DNA from: Lederbergia wuyishanensis
Lineage (GTDB): Bacteria > Bacillota > Bacilli > Bacillales > Bacillaceae_C
Direction of reading: 5' to 3'
Assembly (NCBI RefSeq): GCF_022900255.1
Contig: NZ_JALIRM010000013.1
Coordinates: 1 to 64,000, forward strand
DNA length: 64,000 nt
The position numbers were made by a program, and so were the translations under genes. The notes under the pieces are model-generated. The model was not told the origin of the DNA and searched no databases. It saw only the letters and a program-made list of their open reading frames with translations. This document shows, piece after piece, positions 43,962 to 53,133 of this stretch. Position 1 is the first letter of the stretch, and each line of letters opens with the position of its first letter.

Positions 43962-45566
43962 TTAATGGTTACAACAACTACTAGAAGGTATGAATATACC
44001 TTCCCTTACATTCGTATGCACCCCGTTCCGCATGGTCATTTTTCCATTCACCCACACATGATGGATTCCATTCGGGTAGTTTTTAGGATTTTCATACGTA
44101 GCTTCGTCTTGAATTGTGTCCGGATTGAACACTACAATATCGGCTGCATAACCAGGAATAAGTAATCCGCGTTTACCTAAATTAAAGCGCTTTACTGGAA
44201 AAGAAGTGATTTTCCGGACGGCTTGCTCCAATGATAAAACACGTTCTTCCCTAACATATTTCGAAAAAACCCTTGGAAATGAACCGTACAGTCTTGGATG
44301 AGGTTTCCCTGTGTCGCAATGTAAACTATCTGATGCTATTAAAGAATTATCCCACTTCACGACTTCTCGAACGTCGTCATCTGACATAAGAAAATAAACA
44401 ATGGAGATATTCCCATTTTCCTCTAGCAATAAATCAAGCGTACAGTCAACGGGATGGATTCCTCTCATCTCACTTATTTCTGCAATGTTTTTCCCTTCTA
44501 AACTACGATTCTTCTCTGTTTGAACTGAGGAAATCATGACATTGTTCCAGCCAGTTGAACAGACTAAATTATCCCAGTCCTCCTGCTCATTACTCAATTC
44601 ACCCTTAATTTTTTCACGTATTGTTTTATCTCTAAAACGATTTAGAGTTTGTTGGACTCCGCCTTCTAAAACCCATGGTGGAAGCACCGTTAACAGCATT
44701 GTTGAGCTTGCCGAATATGGGTAGACATCACACGTTACATCAAGTCCTCTTTCCCTTGCATCTGCAATGAGCTCCATAGCATCTTGTACTAATCCCCAAT
44801 TCCTTTTTCCAGCTGCTTTTAGATGACTTACGTGTAATGGTACCCCAGCCTTTTCCGCAATCCAAATCACTTCTTTGATAGAAGGAATTAAGTTATTTCC
44901 TTCACCCCTAATATGGGTAGAAAAAAGTCCGTTATATTTTGGAAGGACGGAGCACAATTCTGCAATCTCTTCCCTTGAAGAATAGCTTCCTGGTGCATAC
45001 AAAAGCCCGATTGACAAACCAATTGCACCAGCTTTCATCCCTTCTTCAAGCAGCATCTTCATCCGCTCAATTTCCTCTTTTGTAGCTGCTCGTTTGGCAA
45101 AGCCCATCACCAATATCCTTAAGGTTCCATGAGCAACATATGTAGTAATATTTTCAGAGGGACGTGCTTTTCGAATTGCAGTTACATATTCTTCTACTGT
45201 ATTCCAAGACCACTCGTTACGGGACGAACCGATAACAGGTTGAACATACTCCTTAAGCAATTGCTTGTACTCACCGAAAAATGGAGCAGGAGATAATCCG
45301 CAATTTCCAACTACCTCTGCTGTTACTCCTTGCTGCAGCTTAATTTCACTCTTAGGATAATTTAAAATCATCAAATCTGAATGGCAATGCCCATCTATAA
45401 AACCTGGGGAAATTACTTGTCTTTTAGCATCTATTACTTGATGGGATTCTTCGTCAACAGAACCTACTTTTACTATAATGCCATCCTTGATTCCAACATC
45501 TCCATAAAACCAAGGGTTGCCAGATCCATCTACAACTTTTCCGTTTTTAATGATGCAATCGAGCAT
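43962..45566 (-). CDS. N-acyl-D-amino-acid deacylase (D-aminoacylase)
   Basis: About 534 residues, an amidohydrolase. Metal ligands are visible in SPGFIDGHCHSDLM, HIRGEGNN and HVSHLKAAGKRN; SDSLHCDTG supplies a further aspartate. It hydrolyses N-acyl-D-amino acids or N-acyl-D-peptides to the free D-amino acid in the cytoplasm. The start ATG at 45566 (MLDCIIKNG) has AAAGGTGG eight bases upstream; a GTG at 45578 is possible. The 15-base gap to the upstream aldolase gene marks one operon. Confidence 0.8.
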   Translation of the reverse strand: MLDCIIKNGKVVDGSGNPWFYGDVGIKDGIIVKVGSVDEESHQVIDAKRQVISPGFIDGHCHSDLMILNYPKSEIKLQQGVTAEVVGNCGLSPAPFFGEYKQLLKEYVQPVIGSSRNEWSWNTVEEYVTAIRKARPSENITTYVAHGTLRILVMGFAKRAATKEEIERMKMLLEEGMKAGAIGLSIGLLYAPGSYSSREEIAELCSVLPKYNGLFSTHIRGEGNNLIPSIKEVIWIAEKAGVPLHVSHLKAAGKRNWGLVQDAMELIADARERGLDVTCDVYPYSASSTMLLTVLPPWVLEGGVQQTLNRFRDKTIREKIKGELSNEQEDWDNLVCSTGWNNVMISSVQTEKNRSLEGKNIAEISEMRGIHPVDCTLDLLLEENGNISIVYFLMSDDDVREVVKWDNSLIASDSLHCDTGKPHPRLYGSFPRVFSKYVREERVLSLEQAVRKITSFPVKRFNLGKRGLLIPGYAADIVVFNPDTIQDEATYENPKNYPNGIHHVWVNGKMTMRNGVHTNVREGIFIPSSSCCNH

Positions 45567-45580
45567 TGTTTCATCCACCT

Positions 45581-46669
45581 TTATGAAAGTTTCCCGCGAG
45601 CATAAACGATTTTTTCTTCGTATTTATCGTTACCTTTTAGGAAAATCTTGTCATGCAAATTGACTGTACTGCATATATGGTTTGGAATGACATGGACGAT
45701 ATCCCCTACCTTGAATAAATCCTCTTTGCTAATTTGGACCATGCCATGTTCTTCCGACAATCGTTCAAGAATAGCATGAGGAGCTTCTACAATATGACCA
45801 AATCCTTTTAAAAATAGCGGATCGCTGTTAGGGCCCACATCTGTCGCAAACGTCTTACTTCCACCATCTATAATCATTAAATTTTCAGAAGGACGGCTTA
45901 CAACGGTTGCCCGGATAGACCCCGCACAATCATCGAGTGAACAGCAGCCTAAAGCTGCCTGCATTCGATCATAAAAAACGTAAGTACCTGGTCTAACTTC
46001 AGTAATCCCCTCTACCATTGCAGCATATTGAGCCGTTGGGGTAGAGCCAACACTTATATCTCGAACCGGGATTCCTTCACTACGCATCCGCTCTGCCAAA
46101 TCAACCATTAATTTCCCTTCTTCAATACCGGCTTTCTCCAGCTCTAAAGTTGGTTTTCCATTCATGAAAAATCCACGATACGTATAAATTCCTTGAAACT
46201 CAATATTGTCCATTTTTTGCAACTCGGATGCTAGCTTTATCGCGTCACCATATAGGACACCTGTTCTTCTAAAACCGATATCAATTTCTAGCCTTATTTG
46301 AATGGAAATGTTATGACGTTTCGCTACTTCTGATATATTGAAAGCCCCTTCAAGACTATCAACTCCAATAATGAGATTAATAGATTTACTTAACTCGGCA
46401 ACCCTTTCAAGTTTTGAATCCGTGACAATCGGATAGGCAATAAAAATATCATTTATACCATGCTGAGCCATGACCTCTGCTTCCCCGACCTTTGCCACAG
46501 TAATCCCTGTAGCGCCAGCAGCAATTTGCATTTTAGCAATGTCAGGGATTTTATGTGTCTTCGTATGCGGGCGAAGCGATACACCATTTTTACTTACAAG
46601 TTGAGCCATCTTTTCAATATTTCTTTGTAGCTTTGCTTCATCAATAATTAAACTGGGAGTCTCAAGCAT
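45581..46669 (-). CDS. D-threonine aldolase-type PLP enzyme (alanine racemase fold)
   Basis: The 362-residue protein has the fold-III PLP site with lysine in LRPHTKTHK (near residue 37) and the C-terminal metal-site region PNHICSTVN that is diagnostic of D-threonine aldolases (DSD1 group). It would cleave D-threonine or related D-beta-hydroxy amino acids to glycine and an aldehyde, or dehydrate D-serine. First gene of the operon; ATG after TAGGAG. The 5' region has AT-rich promoter-like sequence but no clear consensus. Confidence 0.8.
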   Translation of the reverse strand: MLETPSLIIDEAKLQRNIEKMAQLVSKNGVSLRPHTKTHKIPDIAKMQIAAGATGITVAKVGEAEVMAQHGINDIFIAYPIVTDSKLERVAELSKSINLIIGVDSLEGAFNISEVAKRHNISIQIRLEIDIGFRRTGVLYGDAIKLASELQKMDNIEFQGIYTYRGFFMNGKPTLELEKAGIEEGKLMVDLAERMRSEGIPVRDISVGSTPTAQYAAMVEGITEVRPGTYVFYDRMQAALGCCSLDDCAGSIRATVVSRPSENLMIIDGGSKTFATDVGPNSDPLFLKGFGHIVEAPHAILERLSEEHGMVQISKEDLFKVGDIVHVIPNHICSTVNLHDKIFLKGNDKYEEKIVYARGKLS

Positions 46670-46904
46670 ATGTGGATTCTCCTATCATCAATTTTTGAAA
46701 GCCCTTAAATTTGTTATAACATATTTATTCTAGCATATGGAATAATAATAAAAAATAACTTTATTTTTGTTTAGTCATTTTAATAGGTGATTCTTTTGTT
46801 CAATTAATTAATTGCCATAACAACATACTGTTTTGAATAAGCATTAATAAATGATAAGTATTTTATTTTGAAAATGAAAGGGTTTTTCTTTATGATTAGA
46901 GAAG

Positions 46905-47092
46905 GTTATATTCGTAAAGTTTATTGTTTTTGTAAAAGCTCAAAAGCCGGCTTTTACACCTAATAAGGAAGTATAGAGGTTCTTATGAAGTTCTAGCTCT
47001 TTTCTCAACTGTATAATTTAATTTTGAGGTCGAAATACATTTCTTCTCATAAATACTTTATATAATTTAGCAACAATATTTGAGAAAAGACC
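46905..47092 (+). repeat. Dispersed intergenic repeat, copy 2 (about 190 bp)
   Basis: It shares the same blocks as 9372-9513 and 56119-56290: a hairpin GTAAAAGC (46932-46939) with GCTTTTAC (46950-46957), then GTTCTTATGAA, then CTTTTCTCAA (46999-47008) and its inverse TTGAGAAAAG (47080-47089), with CAACAAT just before the latter. It lies immediately upstream of the oligopeptidase gene. The rest of 46670-46904 is AT-rich with no supported gene. Confidence 0.75.
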
Positions 47093-47138
47093 GATAGAGA
47101 AATATAAAAGGATTTATAAATTAAGTGAGGTGCACATA

Positions 47139-48839
47139 ATGACAGTGAAATTCGAAGATTACCAATATAAAAGGCTTAACATTAAGGAAATTGAGGCAGC
47201 CTTTCAAACTGAGCTTGAAAAGTTCAAAAATGCTGTTGATGTAGAGGAACAAAGCCAAGCAATACATAAGATTAATGAAATTCGCAATGAAATTGGAACA
47301 ATGTTCAATATTTGCCATATTAGACACACGATTGATACAAACGATGAATTTTACAAAAATGAAAATGACTATATGGATGAAATTTCTCCAGTAATTGAAG
47401 GATTTATTTCTAATTACTATGAAGCACTTATTTCTTCCAAGTTTCGTGATGAACTAGAAAGCAAATGGGGAAAACAATTATTTGATTTAGCTGAATGCCA
47501 GCTTAAAACTTTTTCGCCTGATATTATTCCTCTTTTGCAAAAAGAAAACAAGCTTACCTCTGAATACACAAAGCTTGTTGCTTCAGCAAAAATAATGTTT
47601 GAAGGGGAAGAAAGAACCCTTGCGATGATCGACCCATTCATGGAATCAAAGGATCGTGAAATGAGGAAACAAGCAAGTGATGCGAAATTCGGATTTTTTG
47701 CTGAGCATGAAGAAGAATTTGACCGCATTTACGATGAATTAGTGAAAATAAGGACAGAAATTGCGAAAAAATTAGGATATAGCAACTTTGTTGAGCTAGC
47801 CTATTATCGCATGTCCCGTACTGATTATAATGCAGAAATGGTTGCAACTTTCCGCGAACAAGTAAAAGAACATATAGTACCACTCGCATCTAAATTACGT
47901 GAACGTCAACAAGAACGTATCGGTGTTGATCAATTAAAATTCTATGATGAAGGATTTAAATTTGTTTCTGGTAATGCTACTCCAAAGGGTTCACCTGAAT
48001 GGATTATCGAAAATGGAAAGCAAATGTATTCAGAGCTTTCAACAGAGACGGATGAATTCTTCACATTTATGAATGATAATCACCTGATGGATTTAGTAGC
48101 AAAAAAAGGAAAAGCAAGCGGCGGATACTGTACTTATATCGAAAACTATAAAGCGCCATATATTTTCTCAAATTTCAATGGTACATCTGGTGATATTGAT
48201 GTTCTAACACATGAAGCAGGCCATGCATTTCAAGTCTATTCAAGCCGCGACTTTGAAATTCCTGAATATAGCTGGCCAACCTATGAAGCTTGTGAAATCC
48301 ATTCAATGAGTATGGAATTTTTCACGTGGCCTTGGATGGAATTATTCTTCCAAGACGAGACAGATAAATATAAATTCTCACATCTTAGCGGGGCACTATT
48401 GTTCCTACCATACGGCGTTGCGGTTGATGAGTTTCAGCATTTTGTCTATGAAAATCCTGAGGCAACTCCTGCTGAGAGAAAGCAAGCATGGAAAGAAATT
48501 GAAAAGAAATATTTGCCACATCGCGACTATGATGGGAACGAATATTTAGAAAAAGGCGGATTCTGGCAACGTCAAGGCCATATCTATGAGTCACCATTCT
48601 ATTACATTGATTATACTCTTGCCCAAATTTGCGCATTTCAATTTTGGAAAAAGTCCCAGGAAAATCACGAAGAAGCGTGGAAGGATTATATTCACCTATG
48701 TAAACAAGGTGGCAGCAAATCCTTTACCGGCCTTGTAAAAGAGGCTAATCTCATTTCTCCATTCGAAGAAGGTTGTGTTGCATCCGTTATTGGTACGATT
48801 CAGGGATGGCTCGATCAAGTGGATGATAAGGCACTTTAA
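47139..48839 (+). CDS. M3-family oligoendopeptidase (PepF-like)
   Basis: About 566 residues. The zinc motif is VLTHEAGHAFQVYS (HExxH) followed about 30 residues later by EIHSMSMEFF as the third ligand, as in M3B oligoendopeptidase F-type enzymes that cut short peptides in the cytoplasm. The ATG at 47139 (MTVKFEDYQYK) has GAGGTG six bases upstream; the GTG at 47130 is the alternative. It is a monocistronic gene; the dispersed repeat lies 40 bases upstream of its start. Confidence 0.85.
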   Translation: MTVKFEDYQYKRLNIKEIEAAFQTELEKFKNAVDVEEQSQAIHKINEIRNEIGTMFNICHIRHTIDTNDEFYKNENDYMDEISPVIEGFISNYYEALISSKFRDELESKWGKQLFDLAECQLKTFSPDIIPLLQKENKLTSEYTKLVASAKIMFEGEERTLAMIDPFMESKDREMRKQASDAKFGFFAEHEEEFDRIYDELVKIRTEIAKKLGYSNFVELAYYRMSRTDYNAEMVATFREQVKEHIVPLASKLRERQQERIGVDQLKFYDEGFKFVSGNATPKGSPEWIIENGKQMYSELSTETDEFFTFMNDNHLMDLVAKKGKASGGYCTYIENYKAPYIFSNFNGTSGDIDVLTHEAGHAFQVYSSRDFEIPEYSWPTYEACEIHSMSMEFFTWPWMELFFQDETDKYKFSHLSGALLFLPYGVAVDEFQHFVYENPEATPAERKQAWKEIEKKYLPHRDYDGNEYLEKGGFWQRQGHIYESPFYYIDYTLAQICAFQFWKKSQENHEEAWKDYIHLCKQGGSKSFTGLVKEANLISPFEEGCVASVIGTIQGWLDQVDDKAL

Positions 48840-48853
48840 TCTTACAACATAAA

Positions 48854-48882
48854 AGAAGGGGATCCCAAGAGGGTCCCCTTCT
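48854..48882. terminator. Bidirectional terminator between convergent genes
   Basis: GAAGGGGA (48855-48862) pairs with TCCCCTTC (48874-48881). It separates the oligopeptidase gene from the convergent pseudouridine synthase gene. Confidence 0.75.
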
Positions 48883-48891
48883 CACATAATA

Positions 48892-49596
48892 TTATTTTCT
48901 TGCCGTAAACCTTCGTACCTCTTCCTCCGTTAAATCCCGCCATTTTCCAATTGGAAGATTGCTCAAACTAATATGCGCTATTCTAACTCGCTTTAGTTTC
49001 ACTACTTTATAACCAAAATGAGAACACATTCTCCTGATTTGGCGATTGAGACCTTGAGAAAGAGTTATTTTAAAACGTCGATCGTTCATCTTTATGACTT
49101 TACACTTTTTCGTCGTTGCGTATGATTTTTTTACGGGATTGAATATTCTAACTCCTCCGGCCATGCCTTTAATGAACTCTGGGGTAATATCTTTATTGAC
49201 CGTCACAATATAATCTTTCTCGTGATGATTTTCTTCACGTAAAATTTCATTTACTATACTTCCGTCACTTGTAAGTAAAATAAGGCCTTCCGAGTCTTTA
49301 TCGAGCCTACCAATGGGAAATATCCGCTCGGGATGATTGACAAAATCAATGATATTTCCTTCTATATGTTTTTCAGTCGTACATGTGATTCCTACCGGCT
49401 TATTCAAGGCGATATACACATCTTTATGTTTCTTTTCCAAAAGTTTTCCATCTACTTCTACTTTATCATCTGGCCCAACAACAAGCCCTAAAACGGCTAT
49501 TTCTCCATTTACCTTAACTTTTTTCTGGGCGATCAATTCATCTGCTTTTCTTCTAGAGCACAATCCTGTTGAGCTAATATAATTATTGAGCCTCAT
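48892..49596 (-). CDS. rluF: 23S rRNA pseudouridine synthase, RluF/RsuA family
   Basis: About 234 residues. An S4 RNA-binding domain ([20 protein letters not shown]) precedes the catalytic core; the catalytic aspartate is in [16 protein letters not shown] and the C-terminal motif is [12 protein letters not shown]. It isomerises uridine in a large-subunit rRNA stem. The ATG at 49596 follows GGGGGG; the frame opens 12 codons earlier. RsuA-type 16S activity cannot be excluded from sequence alone. Confidence 0.85.
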   Translation of the reverse strand: MRLNNYISSTGLCSRRKADELIAQKKVKVNGEIAVLGLVVGPDDKVEVDGKLLEKKHKDVYIALNKPVGITCTTEKHIEGNIIDFVNHPERIFPIGRLDKDSEGLILLTSDGSIVNEILREENHHEKDYIVTVNKDITPEFIKGMAGGVRIFNPVKKSYATTKKCKVIKMNDRRFKITLSQGLNRQIRRMCSHFGYKVVKLKRVRIAHISLSNLPIGKWRDLTEEEVRRFTARK

Positions 49597-49633
49597 ATAA
49601 GCCCCCCGTTGACATTTAATAGAAATTATCATA

Positions 49634-49665
49634 AAGGAAAAGACATGCCAATGTCAAAGCATGTC
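49634..49665 (-). terminator. Terminator of the Tat/GMC operon
   Basis: GACATGC (49642-49648) pairs with GCATGTC (49659-49665). On the minus strand it is followed by TTTTCCTTTA. It overlaps the stop of the deacetylase gene. Confidence 0.65.
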
Positions 49666-50401
49666 ATCTTCCTTCTACCAGTTTTGCAAATTCCTCAATT
49701 GTAGTTGAGTATTTAACGTAAAGCCTTGGTAATAGATATTTTTCTTCTTTTGTACCCTTTTCAATAAAAGTTTCTGGTATCGTCGTTAGTCCGAATGAAT
49801 AATATTTTTTCGTTTCTTCTAATACCTTGTCATTATAAAGTCCATACGGATATGCCAGTGCAATAATTGGATGGCCCGTCATACGTTCAATTTTTTCTTT
49901 CGATTCCTTCAATTCGTGTTGGTAATTCTTTATTTTCGTCAATTCTGGGTGAGTCGCCGTATGGGATTGAATTGAAAAGTAACCAGAATCGGCCAGCCTT
50001 TTTAATTCCGATTTTGATAAACGATTCGAACGGCCAACAAAATCGGATATTACAAAAATAGTGCCCGTTGGTTTAAATTGATTTGTCTCGATCTTTTTAA
50101 AAATTTCAAATGCATTTAAATTGTTTTTATACCCATCATCAAAGGTCATAAAAATAGGATTTGCTATATTTTTGGCATCATTCCATTGCTCGAACGTTAA
50201 TAAAGTAAAGCCATGGTCCCTCAAATATAACATTTGCATCTCGAAATTATTTGGACTTACATACAATTCTTTGGAACCGTGGCCTTTAAATTCATCAATA
50301 TTATGGTAGATCAAGATTGGAAATTCTCTCGCGGCAAAAGTTACTGACGGAAGCAGCAACAATAGACAAACACATACAAGAAATAAAGCATACTTTTTCA
50401 T
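49664..50401 (-). CDS. Secreted polysaccharide deacetylase
   Basis: The 245-residue protein has a signal peptide (about 1-23, cleavage near TFAAR) and a NodB domain: FMTFDDGYKNN supplies the acid/base and metal aspartate and SIQSHTATHPELT the metal histidines (HxxxH). It would de-N-acetylate an extracellular polysaccharide or peptidoglycan. Last gene downstream of tatC (11-bp gap), so it shares the operon although its substrate has no evident tie to the dehydrogenase. A Sec-type signal is seen, not Tat. Confidence 0.75.
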   Translation of the reverse strand: MKKYALFLVCVCLLLLLPSVTFAAREFPILIYHNIDEFKGHGSKELYVSPNNFEMQMLYLRDHGFTLLTFEQWNDAKNIANPIFMTFDDGYKNNLNAFEIFKKIETNQFKPTGTIFVISDFVGRSNRLSKSELKRLADSGYFSIQSHTATHPELTKIKNYQHELKESKEKIERMTGHPIIALAYPYGLYNDKVLEETKKYYSFGLTTIPETFIEKGTKEEKYLLPRLYVKYSTTIEEFAKLVEGR

Positions 50402-50412
50402 ATAAATATTTC

Positions 50413-51147
50413 CTATACTTGAGGGATTCTTTCTTCATGGATTTCTTTTCTTTCTTTGTTTTGAAAAACAAACTTTGAAAGTGCAATTCCAATTTCATAT
50501 AAAATGAAGAGCGGGAATAGCACAATTAATTGTGAAACAAAGTCAGGCGGCGTAATAATTGCCGACACTATTGCCATAACCACATATGCATATTTTCGAA
50601 ACCCCGACAAATGACTTGGGGTGACAAGTTCAATTGCCGTTAAGAACATTAATACAAAAGGCACTTCAAATAGGAAGCCCATTGGGATGGTTGTCATTAA
50701 AAGAAATGAAAAATAGCTCTGCGTCGTAATCATCATTTCGAAATTAGCGGTCCCTAGTCTCATGAGAAATTGATAGGCAAAAGGAAACACAACAAAATAG
50801 CCGAATGAAATTCCACTTATAAAACTAAACAACATAGCTGGAATGTATTTGATTGCATTTTTACTTTCCTTTACTGTCAATGCAGGTTGAATAAAACGCC
50901 AAATTAAATAGCCAATAAAAGGGGCAGACACTCCTATACTAAGGCTGCCTGCAATCCCTGTGTAAAATCGAATGACATCTAAAGGTCCGAGCATTGTTAA
51001 CTTTTGACTTTTTGTAACAAGCGGAATCATTTGCTGGATAAAGATAATAAAAATTGCGAAGCAAATGATGAAAAAAATGCACGAATATATGATAACTTTC
51101 CGCAAATCTCCCAAATGTTCCGTTAATGCTTTTTCTTCATCCATCAT
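50413..51147 (-). CDS. tatC: Twin-arginine translocase subunit TatC
   Basis: The 244-residue protein has six membrane helices and the TatC signature EKALTEHLGDLRKVIIYS, plus the conserved helix region FEMMITTQSYFSFLL. It recognises twin-arginine signal peptides and builds the folded-protein export channel with TatA. It follows tatA by 6 bp and is embedded with a Tat substrate, making a dedicated operon. Confidence 0.85.
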   Translation of the reverse strand: MMDEEKALTEHLGDLRKVIIYSCIFFIICFAIFIIFIQQMIPLVTKSQKLTMLGPLDVIRFYTGIAGSLSIGVSAPFIGYLIWRFIQPALTVKESKNAIKYIPAMLFSFISGISFGYFVVFPFAYQFLMRLGTANFEMMITTQSYFSFLLMTTIPMGFLFEVPFVLMFLTAIELVTPSHLSGFRKYAYVVMAIVSAIITPPDFVSQLIVLFPLFILYEIGIALSKFVFQNKERKEIHEERIPQV

Positions 51148-51153
51148 GAGCCC

Positions 51154-51369
51154 TCACTTTTTAACTGGATCCGTTGCTGGCTGAATGACCTCTTCGGCTT
51201 TTTTCTCTGGTTCATCAGAACTCATTATTTCATTTGCAGATTTTTTAAATTCGGACAAGGTTTTTCCGAAAGCCGCGCCGATCTCAGGTAGTTTCTTTGG
51301 CCCGAAAACAATTAATGTAATGATTAAAATGATAATTAAACCAGGAATTCCTATAGATTGAAAAAACAT
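51154..51369 (-). CDS. tatA: Twin-arginine translocase subunit TatA
   Basis: The 71-residue protein has an N-terminal membrane helix followed by the FGPKKLPEIGAAFGKTL hinge and amphipathic helix, and an acidic tail, typical of TatA/E. It forms the pore ring. ATG after AAGGAGA; it begins 15 bases after the GMC gene stop. Confidence 0.85.
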   Translation of the reverse strand: MFFQSIGIPGLIIILIITLIVFGPKKLPEIGAAFGKTLSEFKKSANEIMSSDEPEKKAEEVIQPATDPVKK

Positions 51370-51384
51370 AGATCTTCTCCTTTC

Positions 51385-53100
51385 TTAAACAAGTTGTCCA
51401 CCTGTTTTGCTATATTTTTGTATACCTTCTGCTGCTCTATATGCAAGAGCCCCCAAGGTTCCAGTAGGATTATATCCACTATTATGTGGGAAAGAAGATG
51501 CACCTACGACAAATACATTGTCAGCGTCCCACATTTGTGAGTAGTTATTCACCGCAGATATGGCTGGGTCTGCTCCCATAGGAACTCCTCCAACGTTATG
51601 TGTCGTTTGATATGGAACGATGTTATAATCCTGCAGCGCACCATAATTCGTAAGCGTATCAGCACCCATTTCTTTCATCACTTTATCACTTTGGGTGTTT
51701 AAATAATCATTTAGTTTCTTATCTTGATCCGTGAAGTTGTAAGTCATCCGTAATAAAGGCACACCATACGCATCTTTAAAAGTCGGATCCAAATCAAGAT
51801 AGTTGTTGCGGTGCGGCATTGAAGCTCCTTGAAACCATGCATCAATCGTTCTTGTGTAATACTTAATCGATTTTTGTTTGAATTCTTTCCCCCATAATGG
51901 TGTTCCAGGTGGGACTGGATTGCTTGCTATTGGTCGAAATCCGGATTGACTGACGACAAAGGAACCCCCATGAATAAAATCGAGATCACCATGGTCAAAA
52001 TTATCACCATTAAAATCGTCTACAACTTGACCAAGGGCGCCTGCACCCATATAAGAATTAAATCTTTCTTTTTCAAAAAAGCCTGTTGTCCCTGGATTTA
52101 GCTGATAACAATAGTTTTTTCCAACTACACCTGTTCCAGTTTTCGGATTATATGGCTTTCCTAGATTTGAAACGAGTAAAAGCTTTGTATTATTCATCAC
52201 GTAGCTTGTTATTACAACGACATCTGCAGGCTGAATTATTTCTTCACCTTTTACAGTGTCGATATATCTTACACCTGTAGCTTTTCCACCTTTATGGAGG
52301 ATTTCAACGACGTTGGCGTGTGTTCGCAGTTCAAAATTCCCTGTTTTAGTCGCAGTTGGAATGACCGTCACATTTGGACTTGATTTCGCGCCATATTCAC
52401 AACCAAAGCGCTCACAAAAAGCACAGTATTGACAGGCATTAAGCTGCTCACCATCAGGATTTGTGTAGGCTTGAGATAAATTTGCAGCTGGTAATGCAAA
52501 AGGATGGAGATTTAATTTTTTTGCTGCATCCCTAAACTTATTTGTCATTACTGTATTTTTTAAAGGAGGAGTTGGATAGTCACTACTCCTTTTCCCTCCT
52601 AAAGGATTGGGTTCACCAGATATGCCGCACGTTTTCTCAAATCTATCATAATAAGGCTCAAGCTCATCATACGTAATGCCCCAGTCTTGTATTAAATAAC
52701 CGTCTTTTATTTTTTTAGGACCGTACTTCTCTATCGTTTTTGTTTTCAGTTCAAAGTCATATGGTAAAAAGCGAAATGTATGTCCATTCCAATGAACGCC
52801 AGCTCCACCTACTCCGGAACCAAGTAAAAAAGATCCGAGTTGCCTCATCGGCAATGCCCGTTGATCTGACTTATTACGAAAAGTAATCGTCTCCCTCGAT
52901 ACATCCTGCATTAAATCGTAACGGATCGCATATCGCAGCTCATCATGGATCATTGAAAAATCAGCTGTATCTCGATTACCCCCACCCCTTTCCAACCCAA
53001 CAACTTTTAAACTGTTTTTAGCACATTCAGCTGCTATAATCCCTCCTGCCCAACCTACTCCGACTGTAACAACATCTGTTTTCGGTAAAGTTTTCGCCAC
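51385..53100 (-). CDS. GMC-family FAD oxidoreductase (large subunit)
   Basis: The 571-residue protein has the FAD motif VGVGWAGGIIAAECAKNSLKVV, the GMC signature GSGVGGAGVHWNG, and the C-terminal catalytic histidine in SSFPHNSGYNPTGTLG. A cysteine cluster, CQYCAFCERFGC, lies at about residues 222-233 and could bind an Fe-S centre as in FAD-dependent sugar dehydrogenases. It lacks its own signal peptide, so it is probably exported by Tat together with the Tat-tagged small subunit encoded just upstream. GTG start at 53100. The sugar or polyol substrate is unknown. Confidence 0.8.
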   Translation of the reverse strand: MAKTLPKTDVVTVGVGWAGGIIAAECAKNSLKVVGLERGGGNRDTADFSMIHDELRYAIRYDLMQDVSRETITFRNKSDQRALPMRQLGSFLLGSGVGGAGVHWNGHTFRFLPYDFELKTKTIEKYGPKKIKDGYLIQDWGITYDELEPYYDRFEKTCGISGEPNPLGGKRSSDYPTPPLKNTVMTNKFRDAAKKLNLHPFALPAANLSQAYTNPDGEQLNACQYCAFCERFGCEYGAKSSPNVTVIPTATKTGNFELRTHANVVEILHKGGKATGVRYIDTVKGEEIIQPADVVVITSYVMNNTKLLLVSNLGKPYNPKTGTGVVGKNYCYQLNPGTTGFFEKERFNSYMGAGALGQVVDDFNGDNFDHGDLDFIHGGSFVVSQSGFRPIASNPVPPGTPLWGKEFKQKSIKYYTRTIDAWFQGASMPHRNNYLDLDPTFKDAYGVPLLRMTYNFTDQDKKLNDYLNTQSDKVMKEMGADTLTNYGALQDYNIVPYQTTHNVGGVPMGADPAISAVNNYSQMWDADNVFVVGASSFPHNSGYNPTGTLGALAYRAAEGIQKYSKTGGQLV

Positions 53101-53133
53101 TTTTGTCTTCCTTTCCGTGTCAATTTACTATTG

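Noticed and set aside
46905-47092. Riboswitch upstream of the oligopeptidase
   Set aside because: The same element lies between minus-strand ssu genes in an orientation that would not make it a leader, so it is better explained as a dispersed repeat.
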